Origin: an uncultured Sutterella sp.
GTDB taxonomy: Bacteria; Pseudomonadota; Gammaproteobacteria; Burkholderiales; Burkholderiaceae_F
DNA length: 20,773 nt
Direction: 5' to 3'
NCBI GenBank assembly: GCA_900552915.1
Contig: USBS01000017.1
Span: 1-20,773 of the forward strand
This document shows, one piece after another, positions 14,746-20,773 of the stretch. Position numbers and translations under genes: made by a program. Below the pieces are notes generated by a model. That model was not told where the DNA came from, ran no database searches, and worked only from the letters and a program-made list of their open reading frames with translations. The number at the start of each line of letters is the position of its first letter. Position 1 is the stretch's first letter.

Positions 14746-15939
14746 ATGCCGATCAAAAAGGTATTGGAAACGGGCGGAGTACCCGTGAAAATCTGGACGG
14801 ACGAGGTAGAGCTGAAGTCGCTGAATCAGCTGGAAAATGTGGCAGGGCTTCCGTTCGTCTTTCATCATGTGGCAGCCATGCCCGATGTGCATGCCGGCAT
14901 GGGCGCTACCATCGGAAGCGTCATTGCGACCAAGCGAGCCGTGATTCCGGCGGCCGTGGGCGTGGACATCGGCTGCGGCATGGCGGCGGTTAGGCTGAAT
15001 TTGGAGCGCAAGCGTTTGAATGAACGCACGTTGACGAAGGCCTTTGAGGCAATTCTGCGGCGTACGCCGGTTGGACTTACGCAGCATCACGAAAAGAACT
15101 GCCATGTCGAAGCATGCGCACCTTTTGTCGACGAAATCGAGGACATCAAAGCGAAGAATCTGGGCATTCTCGAACCCATGAAAAACATGGATTGGCGTCT
15201 GCAGATGGGAACGCTCGGTTCGGGCAACCACTTTATCGAACTTGAAGTTGACGAAAACGACGACGTGTGGCTGATGCTGCATTCAGGTTCGCGGGGCGCA
15301 GGCAACGTGATGGCTTCACGCTTTATCCGCGAGGCCCGCGAGCTGACGCAAGCCAAGGGCATTGAGCTTGCCGACGGTGCGCTTTCCTACTTTGAAGAAG
15401 GAGAGGAAGCGTTTGATCGCTACATGCAGGCCGTGCACTGGGCGCAGAACTACGCGCGCGCCAACCGCCGCACCATGGTTGAGGATGTTCTCCATTCGCT
15501 TGAAGACGTTTGGCCGAGCGTGGAACCCGTGGGAAAACTCATCGACTGCCATCACAACTACGTCGAGAAGGAAACGCACTTCGGCGAAGATGTTTTTGTA
15601 ACCCGCAAAGGAGCGACTCGCGCTGGTGCGGGTGAAATCGGTCTTGTCCCGGGCAGCATGGGCGACGCATCTTTTGTGGTTGAAGGCCTGGGTAATCCGG
15701 AATCCTTCATGAGCTCGGCGCACGGCGCCGGCCGTCGCTACGGACGGCAGGACGCCAAAAGGCGCTTCACGGTGAACGACTTGAAGCGCCAAACCGACGG
15801 TATTGTTTGCCGCAAGGATCAGGGCGTGCTCGATGAAATTCCGGCTGCCTACAAGCGCATCGAGACCGTGATGGAAAACGAGAGCGATCTTGTGCGCGTC
15901 GTGCACAAATTCCGGCAGGTCTTGTGTGTAAAAGGTTAA
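14746..15939 (+). CDS. rtcB: RNA-splicing ligase RtcB
   Basis: RtcB joins RNA 2',3'-cyclic phosphate (or 3'-phosphate) to 5'-OH ends using GTP and manganese, acting in RNA repair. The 397-residue protein matches the short E. coli-type form (408). Visible motifs are MPDVHAGMGATIGSVIATK, GVDIGCGM (metal-binding Cys77), LGSGNHFIE, LHSGSRGAGN, NCHHNY-like DCHHNYVEKETHFGE, PGSMG, and SSAHGAGR, whose His takes the guanylate. It ends LRQVVCVKG-like (FRQVLCVKG). The ATG at 14746 is chosen because homologues begin about there; an ATG at 14695 adds 17 residues with no support. No rtcA, rtcR or archease gene is adjacent. It lies between metG and mrp. Confidence 0.94.
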   Translation: MPIKKVLETGGVPVKIWTDEVELKSLNQLENVAGLPFVFHHVAAMPDVHAGMGATIGSVIATKRAVIPAAVGVDIGCGMAAVRLNLERKRLNERTLTKAFEAILRRTPVGLTQHHEKNCHVEACAPFVDEIEDIKAKNLGILEPMKNMDWRLQMGTLGSGNHFIELEVDENDDVWLMLHSGSRGAGNVMASRFIREARELTQAKGIELADGALSYFEEGEEAFDRYMQAVHWAQNYARANRRTMVEDVLHSLEDVWPSVEPVGKLIDCHHNYVEKETHFGEDVFVTRKGATRAGAGEIGLVPGSMGDASFVVEGLGNPESFMSSAHGAGRRYGRQDAKRRFTVNDLKRQTDGIVCRKDQGVLDEIPAAYKRIETVMENESDLVRVVHKFRQVLCVKG

Positions 15940-15996
15940 TTGAGCTAATCATGCGGTCCGGGCGGTCTCGAGAATATTCCCGGTTCGGATAAATAT

Positions 15997-16013
15997 CCGA
16001 CTAGATTGCTCGG
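15997..16013. promoter_or_regulatory. IscR-like operator upstream of mrp
   Basis: CCGACTAGATTGCTCGG agrees with the E. coli type 1 IscR core (YYGACTRWWWYAGTCRR, as recalled) at 14 of 17 positions and is preceded by ATAT. An overlapping palindrome TCGGAT-AAAT-ATCCGA lies at 15985-16000. Further TCGG half-sites follow at 16021 and 16034. The position, 119 bases before mrp, suits Fe-S-dependent control of an Fe-S carrier. The matching to IscR is an inference. Confidence 0.4.
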
Positions 16014-16090
16014 ATTAATGTCGGTAAACTGCTCGGTCATGCACGGGCGAATTGGCTTGCCCGTCGACATAAAAAAGTTTGATGCAACAC

Positions 16091-16111
16091 GCGGCGCCCC
16101 AACAGCGCCGC
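16091..16111 (+). promoter_or_regulatory. GC-rich hairpin in the mrp leader
   Basis: GCGGCGC (16091-16097) pairs with GCGCCGC (16105-16111) around a 7-base loop, followed by TTT and 20 bases before the mrp ATG. It could weaken translation initiation or pause transcription. The T-run is too short for an efficient terminator. Confidence 0.4.
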
Positions 16112-16131
16112 TTTCAGTGAAAGAACCATCC

Positions 16132-17214
16132 ATGCTGATCAAAGAACAAGTACAGGAAATTGCCGGTGCCGTGCTCGACCCGGTGCTCAACCTGCCGCTT
16201 TCCGAATTCAAGGCAATCAAGAACGTGGCCGTTGAAGGCGACACCGTTGCCGTGACTGTCTGCCCCGGCTATCCTGTAAAGAGCGTTGCCGACGAGCTTG
16301 CCGCCCGCGTTAAAAAGGCCTTGACCGAGGCGGGTGCCGCAAGCGCCCTTGTGACGATTTCGGGGGATATCATTGCGCACCGCGTGCAGCGTACTCTGAA
16401 GACTATGGCGGGCGTAAAGAACATCATCGCCATCAGTTCCGGCAAGGGCGGTGTGGGCAAGTCCACCGTAGCGGCCAATTTCGCTCTGGCATTGGCTGCC
16501 GAAGGTGCCCGTGTGGGCATGCTCGACGCGGATATCTATGGTCCGTCGCAGCCCATGATGTTGGGTGCCAAGGGGCAGCCCACGAGCAGCGACGGCGTCA
16601 ACATGGATCCGATCGAAAGCCTCGGCATTCAGATCAATTCCGTGGGCTTTATGATCGATCCGGAAGAACCGATGATCTGGCGCGGTCCGTTGGTGGCGCA
16701 GGCGCTTACGCAGCTTCTGAAGCAGACGGCATGGGACAACCTTGACTATCTGGTGATCGACATGCCCCCGGGAACGGGTGATGTGCAGCTCACGCTTTCG
16801 CAGTCGGTACCGGTGACGGGCGCCGTTGTGGTTACGACTCCGCAGGACATCGCTTTGCTTGATGCCAAGAAGGGACTGCGCATGTTTGAAAAGGTGTCCG
16901 TGCCGGTGCTCGGCATCGTGGAAAACATGGCGCTCTTCCGCTGCCCCAATTGCGGTCATCTGGAACATATCTTCGGCGAAGGCGGCGCCAAGCGCATGAG
17001 CGAGCAGTACAACGTCCCGGTTTTGGGACAGCTGCCGCTTGACTCCAAGATTCGCGAACAGGCCGACTCCGGCTTGCCGACCGTGGCGGCCGACCCCGAA
17101 GGTGAGGTCGCGGCGATTTATCGTCAAATCGCTTTGCGTGCTGCGGCTTATGTCGCTCGCACCGCAAAGGATATGAGTCAAGTGATGCCGTCGGTGAAGG
17201 TTGTCAACGACTAA
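16132..17214 (+). CDS. mrp: Mrp/NBP35-family iron-sulfur carrier ATPase (ApbC)
   Basis: Mrp (ApbC) is a P-loop ATPase that binds and transfers [4Fe-4S] clusters to target enzymes. The 360-residue protein has an N-terminal MIP18-type (DUF59) domain (residues 1-85), the deviant Walker A GKGGVGKST (104-112), the DADIYGPSQP motif, IDMPPGTGDVQLTL near 210, and the cluster-binding CPNC at Cys271 and Cys274. The frame is open back to about 16006, but the ATG at 16132 matches where homologues start and leaves the IscR-like operator in the leader. Its ribosome binding site is weak. It is convergent with recN. Confidence 0.93.
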   Translation: MLIKEQVQEIAGAVLDPVLNLPLSEFKAIKNVAVEGDTVAVTVCPGYPVKSVADELAARVKKALTEAGAASALVTISGDIIAHRVQRTLKTMAGVKNIIAISSGKGGVGKSTVAANFALALAAEGARVGMLDADIYGPSQPMMLGAKGQPTSSDGVNMDPIESLGIQINSVGFMIDPEEPMIWRGPLVAQALTQLLKQTAWDNLDYLVIDMPPGTGDVQLTLSQSVPVTGAVVVTTPQDIALLDAKKGLRMFEKVSVPVLGIVENMALFRCPNCGHLEHIFGEGGAKRMSEQYNVPVLGQLPLDSKIREQADSGLPTVAADPEGEVAAIYRQIALRAAAYVARTAKDMSQVMPSVKVVND

Positions 17215-17227
17215 GCAAATAGCAAAA

Positions 17228-17247
17228 GAGCCGGCGATAGCCGGCTC
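17228..17247 (-). terminator. Intrinsic terminator of recN
   Basis: GAGCCGGC/GCCGGCTC forms an 8-bp stem with a four-base loop. On the minus strand it is followed by TTTTGCTATTT, giving a terminator for the nadK-recN transcript. Confidence 0.7.
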
Positions 17248-17259
17248 CGGCATCTTGAC

Positions 17260-17299
17260 GGCGGGAGAGCTCGGGCAGTTTTCCCGCCTTAGTTTTTTG
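17260..17299 (+). terminator. Terminator of mrp overlapping the 3' end of recN
   Basis: GGCGGGA (17260-17266) pairs with TCCCGCC (17282-17288), followed by TTAGTTTTTT. The T-run on the plus strand covers the recN stop codon and its last codons (minus strand). Confidence 0.6.
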
Positions 17300-18968
17300 C
17301 GGCGCCGTTCGCGTCGGCCGCTTTTGCGCTTTCAATCATTTCCTGCGCAGACTTCAAGGTGGCTTCAGTAATTTGCAGGCCGCCCGCCATACGCGCAATT
17401 TCGCGAATGCGCTCGGTTTCGTTTAGAGGAGTAAGCGAGCTTGTCGTCGTATTGTCGTGCGTTTCCTTGCGCACGAGCCACTGGTTGTCGGCGCAGGCTG
17501 CGACCTGAGGCAAATGCGTAACGCACAACACTTGTCGTGTGCGGCCGAGCCGTCTCAGCAGACGTCCCACGACTTCTGCGACGGCGCCGCCGATGCCGCT
17601 GTCGACTTCGTCGAAAATCAAGGTGGGCACCGGCGTGATTTGCGCGGTGATGACGGCAATTGCAAGCGAAATGCGGGCAAGTTCACCGCCGGAAGCAACT
17701 TTGGTAAGCGGCCGCGGTGTGGCTCCCGCATGTCCCGAAACCAAAAATTCGCAACGCTCTAGGCCGCCGGCCCAGGGCTCGCAGGCGGGAAGCTTGATTT
17801 CGAGCCGACCTCCCGTCATCGCCAAAAGCTGCATTTGTTCGGTGACGGCTTTAGACAGCTCTTCGGCCGCTTTGATGCGTGCTTGAGTCAAAGCGGCGGC
17901 GCGCTTCATGAAGACATCCTTGGCCTGTTCTTCCGAAGTTCGAAGCGCATCAATGTCGGCGCTTTCGTTAATTTCCTCAAGTCGACTTTTGATTTCCTGA
18001 CGATAAGCAAACAGATCTTCGGGCGAACGGTGCAGCTTTTTGGCGAGCCGCCAGAACATGGAAAGCCGCTCGTCGATTTCGGCAAATCGCGCTTCGTCGA
18101 GATTGAACCGATCGAGATGATGCGACACATCGCGCGAAAGATCTTCCAGAAGAGCGACAGCTTCCGAAAGCGATTCATCGTATTGCGAGAGCGTTTCATC
18201 GAATTTGGCTGCCGCAGAGAGTTCTGCTTGGGCGTCTGCAGCAAGCGACACGGCGCTGATGTCGCCCTGTGAGAGAGCTTCGGAGGCAGCCCGCAGACGA
18301 GCGATGATTTCGGCGCCGTTGGAAAGCAGACTGTGTTCTTTGGAAAGTTCTTCCCATTCGCCCTCTTTCGGATCAAGTTCGTCGAAGAGTTCATTGATCC
18401 AGCCGAGTCGTTCGGCTTCGGCCTGCAGGCGTTCGGTGTCCTGTGTGGCCTGATTTAGAAGACGCACGCGCTCCTGCCAGTCGAGCCATGCTTCGCGCAC
18501 GGCAAGACGCAGAGGTTGTGTGGCGCCGAAACCGTCTACGAGCTGCAGTTGATGCGCGGGCTTTAAAAGCGACTGATGGGCATGCTGACCGTGAATATCG
18601 ACCAGGCGTTCGCCGAGCTCGCGAATTTGGGCAACGGTGACAGGGGTGGCGTTGATCCAAGCACGCGAGCGTCCTTTGACATCAACCGTTCGCCGCAAAA
18701 TGACGGTGTCGGACTCATCGAGCCCTGCGCTTGAAAGCCATTTTTTGACGCGCGGCGTGACGTCGAACTCGGCGCAGACTTCGGTACGCTGGGCCCCTTC
18801 CCGAATCAGCCCCGTATCGCTCCGTGCACCTAAAACGAGTTCCAGGGCGTCGATCAGAATGGATTTGCCTGCGCCGGTTTCACCGGTAAGGCATGTCAAG
18901 CCGGGACCGGCTTCTATCACTAGGGAAGGAACAATTACGAAGTCTTTCAGGGTCAGCAGCTCAAGCAT
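17289..18968 (-). CDS. recN: DNA repair protein RecN
   Basis: RecN is an SMC-like ATPase that holds broken DNA ends and helps RecA-dependent double-strand break repair. The 559-residue length matches the family. The N-terminus shows LTLKDFVIVPSLVIEAGPG and Walker A GETGAGKS (residues 29-36). IHGQHAHQSLL follows. The middle (about 170-370) is charged and helical, a coiled-coil arm. The C-terminus has the signature ASGGELARISLAIAV, Walker B TLIFDEVDSGIGG and VTHLPQVAACAD. The start at 18968 gives the family N-terminus directly. nadK ends 68 bases upstream on the same strand, the order also seen in E. coli and other proteobacteria; they are likely cotranscribed. Confidence 0.95.
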   Translation of the reverse strand: MLELLTLKDFVIVPSLVIEAGPGLTCLTGETGAGKSILIDALELVLGARSDTGLIREGAQRTEVCAEFDVTPRVKKWLSSAGLDESDTVILRRTVDVKGRSRAWINATPVTVAQIRELGERLVDIHGQHAHQSLLKPAHQLQLVDGFGATQPLRLAVREAWLDWQERVRLLNQATQDTERLQAEAERLGWINELFDELDPKEGEWEELSKEHSLLSNGAEIIARLRAASEALSQGDISAVSLAADAQAELSAAAKFDETLSQYDESLSEAVALLEDLSRDVSHHLDRFNLDEARFAEIDERLSMFWRLAKKLHRSPEDLFAYRQEIKSRLEEINESADIDALRTSEEQAKDVFMKRAAALTQARIKAAEELSKAVTEQMQLLAMTGGRLEIKLPACEPWAGGLERCEFLVSGHAGATPRPLTKVASGGELARISLAIAVITAQITPVPTLIFDEVDSGIGGAVAEVVGRLLRRLGRTRQVLCVTHLPQVAACADNQWLVRKETHDNTTTSSLTPLNETERIREIARMAGGLQITEATLKSAQEMIESAKAADANGAAKN

Positions 18969-19036
18969 GATCGGACGCTCTCGAAGTCGAATTTGGAGCG
19001 CACTAGTTTAGCGGCTTAAGAACTTGACCGCACGCT

Positions 19037-19999
19037 TCAGGGGAACTTCTTTTCCGGTGTGGGGCGGACCGGTTGCACGGGTGTTGTTTGATCCTGCAGC
19101 GGCGTATGAATCGGGCGCTCGGCCTGCGGCAGGTAGTTCCACTTGAGCTTGCGGCGAAGCAGGTCAAAGTGGTTGTAGCCCACCGGGTGCAGCATCGTGA
19201 AGCGGTGGTCGCTTACTTTGACGCGAAGCACGTCGCCGGCCTGCACGTCGATGAGAACCTGTGCGTCGAAGCTTGCGACGGCACTGCGCGTTTCGTTGAC
19301 TTCGATGTCGATGACGGTGTGCGAGCCCAGAACGATCGGGCGGTTCGAAAGCGTATGCGGCGCAATCGGCACAAGAAGCATGCTTGAAACCGACGGATGC
19401 ATGATCGGGCCGCCTGCGGCCATGGCGTAGGCCGTGGATCCGGTTGCGGTGCTCACGAGCACGCCGTCGGCGCGCTGCACGGCCATCTGCAGGCCGTCTA
19501 CGTAGACCGTGTATTCGACCATGCCGAGCGCGCGGCCGTGGCTGATGCCGATGTCGTTGACGGCGAGCCCCTCGAAAAGCAGCTCGCCTTCACGCCAGAC
19601 GCAGCCTTCGAGCATACGGCGCTCGTCGGCTACGTATTGCCCCTGCAGCATCGCCGGCAGCAGTCGGTTCATGTCTTCGAGCACGATATCGGTGATGAAG
19701 CCGAGCCGCCCCGCGTTGATGCCGATCACGGGGATGCTGCTTCCGGCCGCCGCTGCGGCGCGCGCTGCGCCTAGCATGGTGCCGTCGCCTCCGATGGCGA
19801 CCGCTACGTCGCAAAGGGCGGCGATTTCCTGTGCTGACCCTGTCTCGAACGGACAGTCGGCGGGCATGTGAGCCGCCGCGTTTTCATCAAGGTACGGAGT
19901 GCAGCCCGAACGCACGATAATGTCCGCAAGATCGCGGACATAGCGGGAAATTGCGCCCTGTGGCTTGGCAATGACGGCAACGCGCTCAAACTTTTGCAT
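19037..19999 (-). CDS. nadK: NAD kinase
   Basis: NadK phosphorylates NAD to NADP using ATP and sets the NADP pool. The 320-residue protein has the GGDGTML motif (residues 70-76), INAGRLGFITD, LAVNDIGISHGRA, the glycine-rich VSTATGSTAYAMAAGGPI and PIAPHTLSNRPIVL, all in family order. After the conserved end (around LLRRKLKWNY) there is a tail of about 30 residues rich in Pro, Thr and Gln that is not part of the usual enzyme. It has no clear ribosome binding site. It leads recN, and is separated from the upstream flavoprotein gene by a terminator. Confidence 0.94.
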   Translation of the reverse strand: MQKFERVAVIAKPQGAISRYVRDLADIIVRSGCTPYLDENAAAHMPADCPFETGSAQEIAALCDVAVAIGGDGTMLGAARAAAAAGSSIPVIGINAGRLGFITDIVLEDMNRLLPAMLQGQYVADERRMLEGCVWREGELLFEGLAVNDIGISHGRALGMVEYTVYVDGLQMAVQRADGVLVSTATGSTAYAMAAGGPIMHPSVSSMLLVPIAPHTLSNRPIVLGSHTVIDIEVNETRSAVASFDAQVLIDVQAGDVLRVKVSDHRFTMLHPVGYNHFDLLRRKLKWNYLPQAERPIHTPLQDQTTPVQPVRPTPEKKFP

Positions 20000-20061
20000 C
20001 GGTTCAGTCGGACTTGGGTTGTTTTGCAGTCAGTTTAGAACATGCGGGCTTCAAACAGAAA

Positions 20062-20098
20062 ACACCGACCGCAGTCGAAAAAAGACAGCGGTCGGTGT
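20062..20098 (-). terminator. Intrinsic terminator of the ferredoxin-NADP reductase gene
   Basis: ACACCGACCGC (20062-20072) pairs perfectly with GCGGTCGGTGT (20088-20098), 11 bp with a 15-base loop. On the minus strand it is followed by TTTTCTGTTT, so it terminates the gene ending at 20125. Confidence 0.85.
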
Positions 20099-20124
20099 CG
20101 ATATCGAATCAGGCTTGCACGGAG

Positions 20125-20773
20125 TTAGTCGTCAAACGTAGGTGTTTCGACGCCGAGCACCTTATGCAGCTTGGGACTGGTTGTCGTGTACTGCAGGAAA
20201 ACCTTCTTTTCGGGGAAGACGTACTTGGAGGCCCCGAAGGCTGCCAGTGCGCATTCGTGAAAGCCCGAAAGGATGAGTTTCTTTTTGCCCGGGTAGGTGT
20301 TGATGTCGCCTACGGCGAAGATGCCGGGGATGGAACTTTCGAACTTCTCCGTATCCACAACGATTTGCTTGCGGTCGAGTTCGAGTCCCCATTCGGCGAT
20401 CGGACCGATTTTGGGCTGCAGACCGAAAAAGACCAGAAGGTGATCGAGCGGCATGCGGCGAACGACGCCGTCGCCGCCTGTGACGCGAATTTCGGTCATC
20501 TTGCCGTCTTTTTCTTCAAAGCCTGTAACTTGACCGACCTCAAACTGCATTTCCCAGTTTTCGCAAAGCTCGCGCATGCGTGCAACCGAAGAAGCGGCGG
20601 CTCTGAAGCCGTCGCGACGATGCAGCAGCACAACGCTTTCGGCTTTGCCTACGAGGTTAAGCGTCCAATCCAACGCCGAATCGCCGCCGCCGCAGATGAC
20701 GACGTTCTTGCCCGCGAACATTTCCGGATCGCGCACACGGTAGTGCAGCTGCGTGCCCTCGAACTTTTCGATG
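20125..20773 (-). CDS. Ferredoxin/flavodoxin-NADP reductase, thioredoxin reductase-like (3' part only)
   Basis: The frame runs off the right edge; about 215 C-terminal residues are present. The first visible part (LHYRVRDPEMFAGKNVVICGGGDSALDW) contains the NADP-binding GGGDSALDW motif, followed by LLHRRDGFRA, LLVFFGLQPKIGPI and the FAD-binding end FAVGDINTYPGKKKLILSGFHECALAA. There is no CXXC redox pair between FAD and NADP motifs as far as seen, and the tail YTTTSPKLHKVLGV is typical of type 2 ferredoxin-NADP reductases (YumC-like) rather than thioredoxin reductase TrxB. It would exchange electrons between NADPH and ferredoxin or flavodoxin. It ends at a strong terminator before nadK. Confidence 0.88.
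   Translation of the reverse strand, partial: IEKFEGTQLHYRVRDPEMFAGKNVVICGGGDSALDWTLNLVGKAESVVLLHRRDGFRAAASSVARMRELCENWEMQFEVGQVTGFEEKDGKMTEIRVTGGDGVVRRMPLDHLLVFFGLQPKIGPIAEWGLELDRKQIVVDTEKFESSIPGIFAVGDINTYPGKKKLILSGFHECALAAFGASKYVFPEKKVFLQYTTTSPKLHKVLGVETPTFDD

Noticed and set aside
16114..17253. A 379-codon open frame on the minus strand opposite mrp
   Set aside because: It is His/Arg-rich, motif-free and fully antisense to mrp, whose conserved motifs are beyond doubt.
1..20773. CRISPR arrays, tRNA genes and prophage structural genes
   Set aside because: No regularly spaced repeats, no cloverleaf sequence and no phage structural proteins were seen on either strand.

Overview
The window looks like chromosome from a betaproteobacterium, most likely a gut-type Burkholderiales of the Sutterellaceae kind. 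This is an inference from protein resemblance, from gene order (yicC/rph-rdgB-hemW, metG near mrp, nadK-recN) and from a DcuC-type anaerobic dicarboxylate carrier. No rRNA, tRNA or CRISPR array was seen.

Left part (1-3931) is accessory. An IS21-family element carries istA and istB and is bounded by a 17-bp imperfect inverted repeat (68-84 and 2820-2836), with a second repeat pair just inside. It is followed by two small genes of unknown function (3049-3348 and 3605-3931). The first is followed by an intrinsic terminator. Between the two lies a leader-like stretch in which two hairpins compete for the same bases, and one of them buries a Shine-Dalgarno-like sequence. A short open frame at 3501 could be joined to the second small gene by a -1 shift.

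Middle part (3987-9318) is housekeeping. yicC reads leftward. rph, rdgB, hemW and mltA read rightward as a tight cluster (RNA 3' processing, nucleotide-pool cleaning, heme chaperone, murein lytic transglycosylase). erpA follows with its own candidate promoter and terminator.

Right-middle part (9482-12355): a DcuC-family transporter with a strong terminator, an NlpE-like lipoprotein that has lost one cysteine of the usual CXXC motif, and a metal-dependent cyclase/formamidase-like hydrolase. A hairpin then separates these from metG on the other strand.

Right part (12378-20773): metG reads leftward, while rtcB (RNA ligase) and mrp/apbC (Fe-S carrier ATPase) read rightward. In E. coli metG and mrp are divergent neighbours; here rtcB sits between them. 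Upstream of mrp is a 17-bp palindromic sequence resembling an IscR operator, and a GC-rich hairpin lies just before its start codon. mrp is convergent with a nadK-recN pair, and the window ends inside a thioredoxin-reductase-like ferredoxin-NADP reductase on the minus strand. Fe-S biology recurs (erpA, mrp, hemW), which makes the IscR-like site the most testable regulatory lead. I found no obvious complete novel defence or biosynthetic system; the least explained segment is 3349-3931.
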